Assembly: GCA_023410715.1 (NCBI GenBank)
Contig: JAEYPN010000030.1
Location: 1-64,000, forward strand
Length of the DNA: 64,000 nt
Reading direction: 5' to 3'
From: Bacillota bacterium
GTDB lineage: Bacteria > Bacillota_I > Bacilli_A > Izemoplasmatales > UBA1188
Positions within the stretch are counted from its first letter, which is position 1; the number at the start of each line of letters is the position of its first letter. The translations under genes were made by a program, and so were the position numbers. The notes under the pieces were generated by a model. The model was not told the DNA's origin. It did not search any database and saw only the letters and a program-made list of their open reading frames with translations. This document shows positions 50,882 to 62,400 of this stretch, one piece after another.

Positions 50882-52723
50882 ATGAGAAAAACTTTTTTAT
50901 TGTTATTTGTTTTAATGTTATTTGGCTGTAATAATGTTAATAAAAATACGGTAAGTACTACTAATAATACGACTTTACCAACTTTTAGTACAAACATTAC
51001 TTCTACAAATAAATTAGATGATTATACAAGAAGACAAATTAATATTATATTAAAAAGTAGAATTCCTGATTTAGTTGAAAATGATTTAACATTATTAAAT
51101 TTTATTGAGGAATATAATGCAAGTGTATCTTGGTCATCTAGTAATGAACAAGTGATTAGTAAAATAGGAAAGGTAAAAAGATCATTTGTAGAAGAAGAAG
51201 TAACCATTAAAGCTAAAGTTTTAATTGGCGATAAAGGATATGAAGTTTATTATAATGTGATTGTCAAACCATATGATATTGCGCCACAAAAAGTTGTCAC
51301 AGATAATATTAATCTAGTAAATAAAATTGATGAAATAGATGCAGCTATTAGCTGGGAATCAAGCGATGAAAATGTTATTAGCAAAAGTGGCGTCATTAGT
51401 CGTGGTTTTATTGATAGAGAAATAATATTAACTGCTACAATTAAAATTAATGATGAATTAATAAAGATTGCATATAATGTTACTGTCAAATCATATGATT
51501 TAACACCAGATTCAATAATATATGGTGATTTAGAGTGTATGAAAGTTCTAGAACAAAATAAAGATATCATTAACTGGGAATCAAGTGATGAGAAATATAT
51601 TAGTAAAAACGGGATAGTATTTAGGGATTATGATACACATGAAGTAACCTTGACTTTAACAATAACTGAGAAAGGTGTCACAAAAATTGAAAAATTTGTG
51701 GTGAAAGTTATGCCAAAGGAAAAAGAAATTAAAAAAGAGAATTTAATTGTTGGCTATTTATATGGTTCAATGAATATAACTGAAAAAATGATTGGGATGC
51801 TTGATCAAATAAATTATTCGTTTGCGATGGTCGAAAACGGAAAAATAAAGATTAGTGAAGCAGATAAAATTGTAATCAAAAAGCTTGTGGAGTATAAAAA
51901 GACCAATGATATTAAAATATGTCTAGCAATTGGTGGATGGGGCGCAGATGGTTTTTCTGATGCGGTATTAACAAGTGAATCAAGAACGATTTTTGTGGAT
52001 TCAATTATAAAAGCTGTAAAAGAACTTAATTTAAGTGGAATTGACATTGACTGGGAATATCCGGGTTCAAGTGCAGCAGGAATAAAATCTCGACCAGCTG
52101 ATAAAACTAACTTTACTTTATTTATTACGGAATTATATCAAAAACTAAAAGCGATAGATGAAAACTATATTTTGTCAATCGCCGTTGGTTCAACTTATCA
52201 AAATTCTTTAGAAACAAAGAAACTGAATAGTGTTATTGATTTCTTAAATATTATGACTTATGATGGCACTTGGGGTGTAACCTCACATCACACAAGTTTA
52301 TACCCTTCAGCATTTCAAACACTTGGGGCTTCATCATGTGTTGATAATTGGCATAAAGCTGGTATTGATTTAAATAAAATCTTTATTGGTTCAGCATTCT
52401 ATGGTCGTAAATATTCACCAAATACTACAAACAGTAATGGTATGGGATTAATTATTGATTCATATGCAGATAATTATGCCTCATATCAAACTATTAAAGA
52501 TGTATATTTAAAAGAAGGATCAGGATACATTCGCTACTTTGATGAGATTGCTAAAGCACCATGGCTTTATAATGGTAAAACATTTGTAACTTATGACGAT
52601 CCTGAATCATTAAAATATAAATGTGAATATGTTAAAGAAAATGTTAGAGGTCTTATGTTTTGGAACTTAGCAGAAGATCCTTCACTTGAATTACTTACAA
52701 CAATTTATGAAAATATGAAATAA
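50882..52723 (+). CDS. GH18 (chitinase-like) lipoprotein with three Ig-like repeats
   Basis: A surface-anchored family 18 glycoside hydrolase of 613 residues. The lipobox Cys is at 16 ('VLMLFGCNN'). Three atrophied bacterial Ig-like domains follow (about 45-131, 132-207 and 208-280), each with 'WSSSNEQVISKIGKV' or 'WESSDENVISKSGVI'-type blocks. The GH18 barrel starts at 'ENLIVGYLYGSMNI'. The catalytic DxxDxDxE reads S386-G-I-D389-I-D391-W-E393, so the outermost Asp is Ser, while the acid Glu393 and the inner Asp are kept. It probably acts on chitin or peptidoglycan-like glycans. GGTGAATT precedes the ATG. Confidence 0.9.
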   Translation: MRKTFLLLFVLMLFGCNNVNKNTVSTTNNTTLPTFSTNITSTNKLDDYTRRQINIILKSRIPDLVENDLTLLNFIEEYNASVSWSSSNEQVISKIGKVKRSFVEEEVTIKAKVLIGDKGYEVYYNVIVKPYDIAPQKVVTDNINLVNKIDEIDAAISWESSDENVISKSGVISRGFIDREIILTATIKINDELIKIAYNVTVKSYDLTPDSIIYGDLECMKVLEQNKDIINWESSDEKYISKNGIVFRDYDTHEVTLTLTITEKGVTKIEKFVVKVMPKEKEIKKENLIVGYLYGSMNITEKMIGMLDQINYSFAMVENGKIKISEADKIVIKKLVEYKKTNDIKICLAIGGWGADGFSDAVLTSESRTIFVDSIIKAVKELNLSGIDIDWEYPGSSAAGIKSRPADKTNFTLFITELYQKLKAIDENYILSIAVGSTYQNSLETKKLNSVIDFLNIMTYDGTWGVTSHHTSLYPSAFQTLGASSCVDNWHKAGIDLNKIFIGSAFYGRKYSPNTTNSNGMGLIIDSYADNYASYQTIKDVYLKEGSGYIRYFDEIAKAPWLYNGKTFVTYDDPESLKYKCEYVKENVRGLMFWNLAEDPSLELLTTIYENMK

Positions 52724-52754
52724 AAAGACATTAAATTTTAATTAATGTCTTTTT
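52722..52754. terminator. Bidirectional terminator
   Basis: A 13-bp stem, 52722-52734 (AAAAAGACATTAA) with 52742-52754, lies between the convergent GH18 and pepT genes. Confidence 0.8.
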
Positions 52755-53952
52755 TAACTAGTTCAACAATATTTTTAAGAATCTCTACTGTTTTATTCAT
52801 TTGATTAATAGATTGAAATTCATAAACCCCATGGAAGTTCGCACCACCAACACCAATATTAGGAGTAAGAACTCCTTCATATGTTAAGCGTGCACCATCT
52901 GTTCCCCCACGAATTGGTAGAGCAACTGGATTTAATCCCGCTTTCCTAATAGCTTCAAATGCAATATCAATAATTTCTGGACGTTTTAAAATATGTTCTT
53001 TCATATTATAGTAACTGTCCTTAATTTCTAAACTTATAATTTCATAACCATATTTTTCATTTAAATAAAGGGCAATACGTTTAAAGTCTTCTTTTTGTTT
53101 ATTAAATAACTTTTTATCATGATTACGAATAATGTATTCAAGTTCAGCATATTCGCATTTACCAACAATTTCTGTTAAATGATTAAATCCTTCATATCCT
53201 TCAGTGAACGCAGGATTTAAAAATTCAGGAAGAAGTGAATGAAATTCCATCCCAACAAGTGATGCATTAATCATTTTACCTTTAGCACTACCTGGATGAA
53301 TGCTTTTACCAGTAATTTTTACTTTCGCACTAGCAGCGTTAAAGTTTTCATATTCAAATTCATTAGAAAATCCACCATCAACAGTATAAGCAAAATCAAC
53401 TTTAAAATTATCATAATTAAAGTGATCAACACCAGCACCAATTTCTTCATCTGGGGTAAAGCAAACATAAACATCACCATGTTTGACATCATTAGTTGTT
53501 AGATATTCAAGTAGCGACATGATTTCTGCTATACCAGCTTTATTATCTGAACCTAGTAAAGTATTACCATCAGTTACAATTAAATCATCACCAATGACAT
53601 AATTTAAAGCATCAAAGCTTTCAGGATTCATTTTTCTTTTGTCGTTTAAAATAATTTCTTCACCTTGATAATTTTTAATAATACGTGGGTTAACATTCTT
53701 TCCACTTGCATCATGTGATGTATCCATATGAGCTAAAAATCCTATCTTATAAGCATTAGCTACATTTCCTTTTACCTTAGTATAAACATAACCATATTCA
53801 TCTAAAGTTGCTTCTAAACCAAGTGTTTCTAATTCTTCAACTAGGTATTTAGCAAGTATTAATTCTTTAGGGTTTGATGGAGTAGTTTGACTATTTGGGT
53901 CACTTGTCGTTTCAAACTTAATATAATTTAAAAATCTTTCATATGCCTTCAT
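52738..53952 (-). CDS. pepT: Peptidase T (tripeptide aminopeptidase)
   Basis: A cytoplasmic di-zinc M20 aminopeptidase that removes the N-terminal residue of tripeptides. Metal-site blocks are 'GFLAHMDTSHDASG' (His75, Asp77), 'TLLGSDNKAGIAEIM', 'CFTPDEEIGAGVDHF' and 'PIRGGTDGARLT'. The length of 404 residues is normal. The frame extends to 53973, but GAGGCG supports the ATG at 53952-53950. It has its own promoter (minus strand) and faces the riboswitch operon divergently. Confidence 0.93.
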   Translation of the reverse strand: MKAYERFLNYIKFETTSDPNSQTTPSNPKELILAKYLVEELETLGLEATLDEYGYVYTKVKGNVANAYKIGFLAHMDTSHDASGKNVNPRIIKNYQGEEIILNDKRKMNPESFDALNYVIGDDLIVTDGNTLLGSDNKAGIAEIMSLLEYLTTNDVKHGDVYVCFTPDEEIGAGVDHFNYDNFKVDFAYTVDGGFSNEFEYENFNAASAKVKITGKSIHPGSAKGKMINASLVGMEFHSLLPEFLNPAFTEGYEGFNHLTEIVGKCEYAELEYIIRNHDKKLFNKQKEDFKRIALYLNEKYGYEIISLEIKDSYYNMKEHILKRPEIIDIAFEAIRKAGLNPVALPIRGGTDGARLTYEGVLTPNIGVGGANFHGVYEFQSINQMNKTVEILKNIVELVKKDIN

Positions 53953-53978
53953 TTTTATACGCCTCACAATCAATTAAA

Positions 53979-54007
53979 ATTATATGCTAGTTAAAAAAAA
54001 TATGCAA
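53979..54007 (-). promoter_or_regulatory. pepT promoter
   Basis: On the minus strand TTGCAT (54007-54002) and TATAAT (53984-53979) are 17 bases apart. Confidence 0.7.
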
Positions 54008-54094
54008 CATAATTGCTTAAAAACATATAATTAGATATATTATTATTGTATAACATTTTTGTGGTTTTATATGTTAAAATTATCTAAAAAACTC

Positions 54095-54122
54095 TTTACA
54101 TAAAATATAATTATGATATAAT
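54095..54122 (+). promoter_or_regulatory. Promoter of the riboswitch-controlled operon
   Basis: TTTACA (54095-54100), a 16-base spacer and TATAAT (54117-54122) preceded by TG-A, an extended -10. Transcription would start near 54129, at the 5' edge of the riboswitch. Confidence 0.8.
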
Positions 54123-54124
54123 AC

Positions 54125-54205
54125 TAATGTAATAAAAAGGCAAACTTACCGAAAGATAAGGACGCAAAGCTATAGGGCCTTTAAATAGGTAGCCAGTTAC
54201 TATTA
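54125..54205 (+). ncRNA. c-di-GMP-I riboswitch (GEMM-I)
   Basis: The conserved GEMM-I blocks occur in order: GGCAAAC (54139-54145), a short helix closed by CGAAAG, GGACGCAAAGC (54160-54170), GGCCT (54177-54181) and GGTAGCC (54188-54194). A P1-like helix pairs TAATGTAA (54125-54132) with TTACTATTA (54197-54205, one bulge). Its 3' strand overlaps the 5' arm of the terminator just downstream, so ligand binding should prevent termination (an ON switch, by inference). It controls two TasA-like proteins and the giant surface protein. Confidence 0.9.
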
Positions 54206-54227
54206 TCTTTAGATAATAGTTTTTTTT
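54199..54227 (+). terminator. Riboswitch expression-platform terminator
   Basis: ACTATTATCT (54199-54208) is complementary to AGATAATAGT (54211-54220), with eight T's at the end. It shares 54199-54205 with the riboswitch P1 helix, so the two structures exclude each other. Confidence 0.88.
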
Positions 54228-54305
54228 ATTTCTGCGTTAAATTAATAACATAAAAATGAGAAAAACCCCCAATCTAAGTATCAAAACTAATTAGGAGGTG
54301 ACTTT

Positions 54306-55760
54306 ATGAAAAATAAAAAACAGAAAACATTAAGATTAATCTTAATTTCTTTTGCTTTCATTTCATTAGTCACTTCTTTTTATTTTTTATCTTATACATA
54401 TGCCTGGTTATCAGGTAGCGGTGAAGAAAGTAATAATTTTGTTTTTGATAAATTAAATGTGGAAGTTAAAGCAAATTCATTGCATGTAAGCATAATAAAG
54501 TTAAATGATTTAGTTTATGTTGATTTTGATGATTATTATAAATTTGATGGCGAAAAACGCGTTGAGACTGAAACTTATTTAAATATTAATGAAATTGCGA
54601 CTTCAGTAACCATTAATATTAAAAATATTAGTAACGTTACATCAAGAACTTATATTTCGCAGATTAAAACAGTTAGTGGAACAACCATAAGAAATGAAGG
54701 CGTAAATGAATTAATTTATGTTTTTGCAAGTAAACAATACATCCGTTCATTTTATCAAGATGGTAGAGTCGATAATTCAATTTACGATTATACTGAAAAT
54801 ATCTGGTATATAGATCAACCTTTAAGAAACGGTATTTTAGGTGAAGAAGATAAAGTAAATGGTGAATGGGTTTTAGATCCTAATCAACCAGTTTATGACA
54901 TCTTAACTGATGAGTGGTATATTGATCAAGCAAAACCAGATGGCATTTTAGGTGAAGAAGATAAGATGGATGGTAGCTGGGTTTTAAGTGATATTCAAGG
55001 AGATAATGTTATAAATTCAATCTTTGATGAAGAGACTGGATATTGGTACATTGACCAAGCCGTAAGAAATGGACGTTTAGGTGAAGAAGATAAAGTAAAT
55101 GGTGAGTGGGTTTTAGATACAAATACTTTTCATATATATAATGAAGAAACTAATAAATGGTATTTGGACTTAGATACACCAGATGGCATTTTGGATGACA
55201 TTGATAAAATAGATGGAGTTTTTGTAAGAAATTATGACATTCATGTTGTATATGATGCTGCTCGTGATACATTTTATGATGATCAACCAGTTAGAAATGG
55301 TGTCTTAGATGATTATGATAAGGTGAATGGTGCATGGGTAAAAGCTTTAGAACAGGATGGCACTACTCCTTATTCAATAAACTTTAATGGTATCTGGTAT
55401 ATAGATCAACCTTTATATAACTATACATTGGGAATTGAAGATAGAGTTCAGGTTAATGGTAATTACCGTAGTATTCTTGAAACAATTTTAGCAAGTAATT
55501 ATAAAGGGGAAACTTTAAAAGAAAAAATTGCTGCATATAATACTCAGTATTTAAAAGAAATTTATGAACAGCAATTATTAAGTAAAAATCAAGAAATTTC
55601 GATTGAAGTCGCTATATGGGGAGATTATAATAATTTATCACCTATGCAAAAAGAATATTATTTGAGTTCTGATATAAGTTATAATTTATTGCTAGAAATT
55701 AAAGCGATTCAAAAAGAAAATATAAATCCTAATTATGAAACGGATGGTGACTTGAGATGA
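54306..55760 (+). CDS. TasA/camelysin-like surface protein with an inserted block of six ~40-residue repeats
   Basis: The N-terminus (helix about 8-32, then 'LSYTYAWLSGSGEESNNFVF') is typical of SipW-processed TasA/camelysin-like fibre proteins. The beta-sandwich follows ('SVTINIKNISNVTSRTYISQI') and resumes near residue 391, ending 'ISIEVAIWGDYNNL...ISYNLLLEIKAI'. Between residues about 158 and 390 lie six imperfect repeats with WYIDQ and NGxLGEEDKVNGEWV cores. These look inserted into a loop of the domain. TTAGGAGGTGA precedes the ATG. It is the first gene behind the c-di-GMP riboswitch and overlaps the next gene by ATGA. Confidence 0.8.
   Translation: MKNKKQKTLRLILISFAFISLVTSFYFLSYTYAWLSGSGEESNNFVFDKLNVEVKANSLHVSIIKLNDLVYVDFDDYYKFDGEKRVETETYLNINEIATSVTINIKNISNVTSRTYISQIKTVSGTTIRNEGVNELIYVFASKQYIRSFYQDGRVDNSIYDYTENIWYIDQPLRNGILGEEDKVNGEWVLDPNQPVYDILTDEWYIDQAKPDGILGEEDKMDGSWVLSDIQGDNVINSIFDEETGYWYIDQAVRNGRLGEEDKVNGEWVLDTNTFHIYNEETNKWYLDLDTPDGILDDIDKIDGVFVRNYDIHVVYDAARDTFYDDQPVRNGVLDDYDKVNGAWVKALEQDGTTPYSINFNGIWYIDQPLYNYTLGIEDRVQVNGNYRSILETILASNYKGETLKEKIAAYNTQYLKEIYEQQLLSKNQEISIEVAIWGDYNNLSPMQKEYYLSSDISYNLLLEIKAIQKENINPNYETDGDLR
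54777..55475 (+). repeat. Coding tandem repeats (6 units) shared with the giant protein
   Basis: Six units of 32-44 residues, in codons 158-390. Each has 'IYD-x-x-T-x-x-WYIDQ', then N/D-G-x-L and E/D-D-K-V/I-N/D-G-x-W/F-V. The same unit occurs eight times at 62050-63027. The DNA copies have diverged, so they are not a recent slippage product. Confidence 0.9.
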
Positions 55761-56470
55761 CAAAAAAAATCTTAGTCGCGATTATATCGTTAGCATCCGT
55801 AGTGTTAATTGCTGGTTTTACTTTTGCTTGGTTTATAGTTGAAGCTAACAAAAAGGTTGAAATTAAACCAGGATCATTCACGATTGGCGTTAATATTTAT
55901 CTAGAATATGAAGAAAATGAACAAAACAAAACATTAACTTTAGAAAATATTAAAAGTAATTCAAGCTTAAAAGAATTATACTTTGATGAAAAAAGGGATG
56001 CCATCATTCTTGATGGTAGTGATGAAACAAAAATAAATTATGTTGGCAACTTACGCGTTAAACTAAAAATAAAAAATGAAATTACTGCTCGTTATCGTGT
56101 AAAAATTATAGATGAATGGCATGTTAGACGCGAATATAAACTTGATGGAAAAGTTAATGATACCGCTGTTGACCATGAGTTCTCTGAATATAGATTTACC
56201 CCATTTCACATTTTCGAAAGATCAGGAGAAAATTATACGTTTTCTTCAACTGATGGATATATTTATTCTAATAAAATTTTAAATAAGGGTGTTAATGTTA
56301 ATGAAATAGACTTTATTAGCGGCGCAGAAAAGTATCCTACTAAAAATAATTATTTATTTCGTGAAACATGTTATGTTTATTTAAAAGTTAAATTAGAAGT
56401 AGTTCAGTTAAACCGTTACACACAAATATGGAATATCGGAAGTATTCCTGTAAATGATTTAATTTTATAA
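55757..56470 (+). CDS. Small TasA/camelysin-like surface protein
   Basis: A 237-residue protein with an N-terminal helix and 'AGFTFAWFIVEANKKVEIKPGSF', the AWF-type junction seen in SipW-dependent fibre proteins. The mature part is beta-rich ('GNLRVKLKIKNEITARYRVKI', ending 'WNIGSIPVNDLIL'). It carries none of the repeats found in its two neighbours. It overlaps the preceding gene by ATGA and lies 17 bases before the giant gene. It may be a fibre subunit or an anchor partner. The SipW-like signal peptidase expected for it is not in the window. Confidence 0.72.
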   Translation: MTKKILVAIISLASVVLIAGFTFAWFIVEANKKVEIKPGSFTIGVNIYLEYEENEQNKTLTLENIKSNSSLKELYFDEKRDAIILDGSDETKINYVGNLRVKLKIKNEITARYRVKIIDEWHVRREYKLDGKVNDTAVDHEFSEYRFTPFHIFERSGENYTFSSTDGYIYSNKILNKGVNVNEIDFISGAEKYPTKNNYLFRETCYVYLKVKLEVVQLNRYTQIWNIGSIPVNDLIL

Positions 56471-56487
56471 CTAGGAGGTGAATTTCC

Positions 56488-59400
56488 ATGACCAGAAAAA
56501 TAAAAAACGTTATTAAAAAAACGATGGTTTTAGTTTTATCTATTTTAACATCGTTTTTTATTACTTTACAAATTTCTGAAACAAGCAATGTTAAAAAAGT
56601 ATATGGTGATGGATATTCAGGTGATTTATATAATCCAAGCTATGGTTCATCATTCATGAACATTGATCCAAGTGTCGCTAACCCATCTAACTATGTAAGT
56701 TTTAGCGAATTTATGGAAGTTACTTATGGGGAAACACAATTTGTTAATGGTAAGATTGTAATAACCAGTCCTGGTATTTTTACAGATGAAATCATCACAA
56801 ATGAGGAACAAGTGGTACTTGATCAGTATTCACAAAAAAAAATTGTGATTGGTTCAGCAGATGAGTTATATTATTTTTCATATTTATGCCATATGCAATA
56901 TAAGAATAATAATAGTAATGGTAATATAAATATTCCACGTAATTATTATATGAGCTTATATTATGTGCTTGGCGATGATATTGATTACGTTGATGCCTCA
57001 CGTTATATGCGTTTATTTATCCCTGTTGGAGACTCTGTATCAAAGTTTACGGGAACATTTGATGGCCAAGGATTTACCATTACTAATTTATTTTTAAAAC
57101 CAATAGAGTCATCAGATGTTTACGAAGAGTCATATGGAGGACTTGAATATTATTCATTTTTCTCTGAAACAAGTAGTAACGCAATAATAAAGGATTTTGG
57201 TTTAATCAATCCAACAATTATTCAAACAATAGCTTTTAATCAGATGTTCTATACATCATATGTAGTCGGAAGAAATTATGGTTTAGTTGATCATGTTTAT
57301 GTTATTGATGATAGAGGCAACTCTTCAGGCATTTCTGCTGAAGGTGGCTTTTTCATTTCTGGGTTAGTTTCAAAAAATTATGGAACATTTACTAATGCAT
57401 ACTATTCAAGCAGATTAATATCATCTACTTCAGTTACAGAAAAAACTGGTTCAAATCCGATTATTATTGATAACTTTGGTTCAATGTCTCATGTATATTT
57501 TGATAGAAGCATCTTGAATGAAGAATTTACTGTTTGTTCATCAAATAATGCATGTGATGTAACAAATGGGTATATTATTGATGCGACAGTAAGCAATTTT
57601 GATCCTTCAACAATTGTATATAATAATACGTTAATTGGTTTGTCAACTAGTCAGTTCCAAAATGAAACATATTTTAAATCAGATAACTGGTTTAATAATA
57701 CATCATATGGTACTAGTGCTCAAATGAGGTTACATGATACTTATCCAATACTAAAAGGATTTTATTATAATTCAACATATGATGCCTATGAAATAACAGA
57801 TGCGACAGACTTAGTATATATGATTAGTATCTTTTCTAAAGCTTCATATTATCGTAATCAAAAATACATTTTAGTCAATAATCTCGATATGGATCAAATT
57901 GGACCTAAAGCTTATAAGGGCGGCGAAACAGCATTTAGTGGTGTTTTAACATCATTACCGATTAAAATAAATGAAACACAATATATCACTAATCGTGGTC
58001 AAAATTATAATTATCCATACTATGCGATTTTTAATTTAAAGATCAATGTTGGTTCTGCATTTGGTAATATTTATTCATACGGATTATTTGCATATTTATC
58101 AGGTAAAATTGAAAACATTGCGATTGTTAATGCTGAGATAAGTCCTTTAGATGCAAGCGCAAATGATTTTAACTATTCAATTGGTATCGTTGCAGGAAAA
58201 TTACTTAATGGACGTATAAGTAATGTACATGTTTCGGGAAATATTACTTTAAAAACTAAAGCATCAACAAATGCTATTGGCAAGATTTCTGTTGGAGGTC
58301 TTGTTGGTCAAGGTTCAGGGATGATCATTAATTCATCAGCTAGCGGTATTATAAATGGAGAAGTCCATGAAGCTAATAACTACATGAACTCATCATCGAT
58401 TGGTGGTTTAATTGGTTTATCTGATAATATTATAGTGACAGGATCACGTAGCGTTATTAATATTTCTGGTATATCATTTACAAGCGCGAATGCTATAACG
58501 CAAAACATTACAACTTATGTTGGTGGACTTATTGGTACTGGTACAACAAGTGATTTTAACACTTCACATAATGATGGTTCAATTACTATTAATGAAAATG
58601 GTTTTTATAATGGTAATTTATATGTTGGTGGTATTATTGGTAAATTAACTCAAGCAAATGCCATAATTAGTGAAATTACTAATCGAGGTAAGATTACTGT
58701 AAACTTTACTAATTTTGGGACAAAAACATACCTGATGACCACAAGAATCAGTGGAGTAATGAGTGTTCAATCAGCATTACGTAATCCGGAGTTTTACGGG
58801 GTTGGTAATACTGGTAACATTGAAATAAAAAACAAAAATATATCATCAAGTGAATTTACAAACACTAACGCAAGCATTGATGTAAAGGTGGCTGGTGTTA
58901 TTAATGCAAATTCAACTCATATTATTTCTAAGGGGCTACATAACAGTGGCAACATTACTGGTGATCTTGCAATTATTAGTGGAGTTACTGGAGTAATAAG
59001 TGCAGAAAATAGCACATCAACAGTTTATACTGACTTATCTAAATCATACAATTCAGGTAATTTGACCTTAACAACATCTAATGTAATTACTCATCATGAT
59101 ATATTTGTTTCGGGAATTGCCTTTGGAAAATATATGGTTTTAGATAATTTACGAAATACAGGAAATATTAGTATCAAGATAAGCCATAGTTCAACACTTA
59201 GCTTAAATGCATCAGGAAGTTATAAGACATTTAAAGTGGTTGGTAATTTTGAAGAAGTTTCATTAAACAGAAATATTGCCAATTGTTATAATGAAGGTAA
59301 GATTAATCTTATAACTGAAAATATAACTGATAATTCTTTTAAGTTTAACACTTATGTCAGTGGAATTTGTTATAAAAATGACAATAGAGCTATTTATTCT

Positions 59401-62400
59401 GATGCATCAGAAGAATCAATAACTGCAAATATTAGTAAAAGCGGTTCACTGGATAATGTTTTAAACACTGGCGAAATATATGTGAATACTTATATTTATG
59501 GAATGTGTGTTGCCTCAGGAATTACATCTATGAATGCATCATTAATTACTAACGCCTTTAATATTGCCAATATATATGTAAGAAATGAAGGGTTTGCGCC
59601 AAGTGGTGATTGGGGTGGTAGTTTATTTGAAACAGCCGCATGTGGTATTTCATATTTACTACTTAATCGTTATGCTCAAATCAAAGATTCAGCTAACGCT
59701 GGTTCGATTACGGCAATTGAGGAAGTTAATACAGCTACTAATATTTTAGCCTCAGGAATTGCTGGAAGAAATGACGTATCAGAAACTGGTGCGACAATAA
59801 GTAATACATCTAATAATCACTTCGCAAAAGTTATGTTTGCGATTAACTATGGTCAAATTTTAGCTTGGAATAATGCTGAAGCATCACCAACTGCGCCAGA
59901 ACAATTAACGCAAGGGTGGTTTGGACTTTGGAGTGGTGGTTCTAACTATGAAGCTAAGACTAAAGCTACAGGAATTTTAGCATCAGGGGTTATGAGTACT
60001 GTAAATGTAATAAATTATGGTAATATTTATTCACCAACACTTGCGAGTGGAATATTTGGGTATATAAATGTTAACTTATTTACGGTTTCTGCTAACCAAA
60101 CATATGTTGCAAATACCATTAACTATGGTAATATTAGAAGGATTATTGCAAAACCTTCAACAACAACAAGTACAGGTAGCTTTACTGCCGGTAATACAAC
60201 TTATTATTTTACGCCTTCTTCAAGTAATTTAAATAATTATTTCTTAGGAGGAGCAATTGGAAATATTCGTACAAAAGAAAATATTTCTGGCTTATCTGCT
60301 TTTTTAGAAATATTTTCAACAGAATCTTTTAATATTAATTTTAGTTATCTAATAAATTTTGATCAGTTGATTGATATGGTTGGTTTCAATATTAAGAGTG
60401 CTTCATTTAGTGCGGTTAATGCTTTAATTACAACTAATAGTAATGATACATCAGCTGAACCATTTGAATCTTTAAAACCTTATGCATTTTCAGATGCACC
60501 TGCAACACAAACAACGAACATGGGAATTTTTTCAAGTGACTTCCCATTAAAAAATCCACCAGATACACCTGAGTTTAAAGGAATTGAAACCAATGAACTT
60601 ATTCCTGAATATATTTCATTTATTCCTTATAATAAGGTTAATGGTAAAATTAGAGATATTGTTTTTGGAACTAATGTTTCAGAACAAAATCAAAATATTT
60701 ATGGAATTTATGCTTTAGCTTCAACCCAAGGTGTAGTTAACGGACAGTACATTCCTGAAAATTTTAATTGGTCAGGAATTGATCCAGAAATAGGTGGTGA
60801 AGCTGACTCAAGCTGGCGAGGAGAAGAAGGTAATAATTTAACTATAATTTTTTCAGGTAAGATGAATCAATTATCTCAATCTGTTTCAACAGCAATCTTT
60901 GATTTAGAATTAGTATCGACAACTGATAGTACGATTAAACTTAAAAAGCCAGTTATTGACCTTAAAAATAGTACACTTACCTATTATGTATCAAAAAACT
61001 CAAAGGAATATTTAACGGGATGGACTTCAGGAGAACTAGAACAAGTTATTTTGGGTAAGCAAAAAACTAAAACTGAATATGTATTAGCTTCAGCAAATAA
61101 CTATAACTTTGGTGGTGTAAGCAATATTACTAATATTCGTATCTTACATGGAACCGATATAATAAAAGAAGACACAACATATTATAAAAATCCAGTAACT
61201 GTGGCAGAAACAAAAATAAAGAATGAAAGTAACACTTTAGGCCGGTTAATTTTGAAAAATTCAGGTACCAATAATTATGTTCCCGTTGGTGATTATTTAC
61301 TAAGTGGATCATCATACGTTGATATTTATGATAAATATTATGCTGGTACTTTAGACGTAGAGTTTATTTCTCATACTCCTTATACCATAAGTGGTTTCCT
61401 TCAAACACATTATTTTTACCAATCAAAAGGAAGTATTATTCAAAAAGGCTTAGATCAATCGATTGCTAAAAACTTTGACATTCTTCAACCAACAAGTGTT
61501 ACGACATGGTTTAGTTCGTCAACTTATCAATTAGCGTTTACAAGTGGTACAGTTGTTAATAAAACAAATGGTCCTTATTCTGCAAAAGATAGTAATTTTT
61601 ATGTTTATGCCGGAGCAAGAACTGATTATGCAAAAACATATGTGCTAGTACAATATACATATTTGGATTTATCAGATCCAGAATCTGAGGTAATCTTTGT
61701 TCCTAATGAAAAATCTGCATATAAAACTAACTATAATGATGGCTATAAGCTTGCATATGGGGCAAATTTAGTCCAAATGGATTATAATAAAGAAACATAT
61801 TCAGATTGGAAAGACAACCTAGCTTATGTACCTCGTTATTCAGGAGAATTTAAGAGCTTAACAAATGGTGAAAATTTAGGGAAAATTACTGTTATGGCAC
61901 AGGATGGTGAAACAACTTCAACATATACGATTCAAATTGAATATGTTGAAGCCCAAAGTATAAAGGATTTAGATGCTGTTTATGTTAATAATGTCGCATT
62001 ATCACCTGATTGGGTATTAGCTGGTAATCAGACTGGTACTACTCCAAATTCTATATATGATCCGGTTACTAAAAAATGGTACATAGATCAAAAGAATGGT
62101 TATAATGGTATATTAGGCAATGAAGATAAAGTAAATAATGAATGGGTAGAAATACCAGATCAAAAAATAACTAATCATTGGATATTTGATAGTACAACGA
62201 ATAAGTATTATGTTGATCAACCTATTTATAATGGAACGCTTGGAAATGAGGATAAAGTTGATGGATCTTTTGTTTTAGCAGTTCCACAAAGTAGTACAAC
62301 AGAACATGCAATCTATGATTTACAAACGGGTAACTATTATCTTGATCAACCAGTTTATAATAATATTTTAGGTGTAGAAGATATGGTAACGAATAGATGG

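Noticed and set aside
61130..61315. Minus-strand frame inside the giant gene
   Set aside because: It lies fully within the plus-strand giant frame, has biased shadow composition and no ribosome site.
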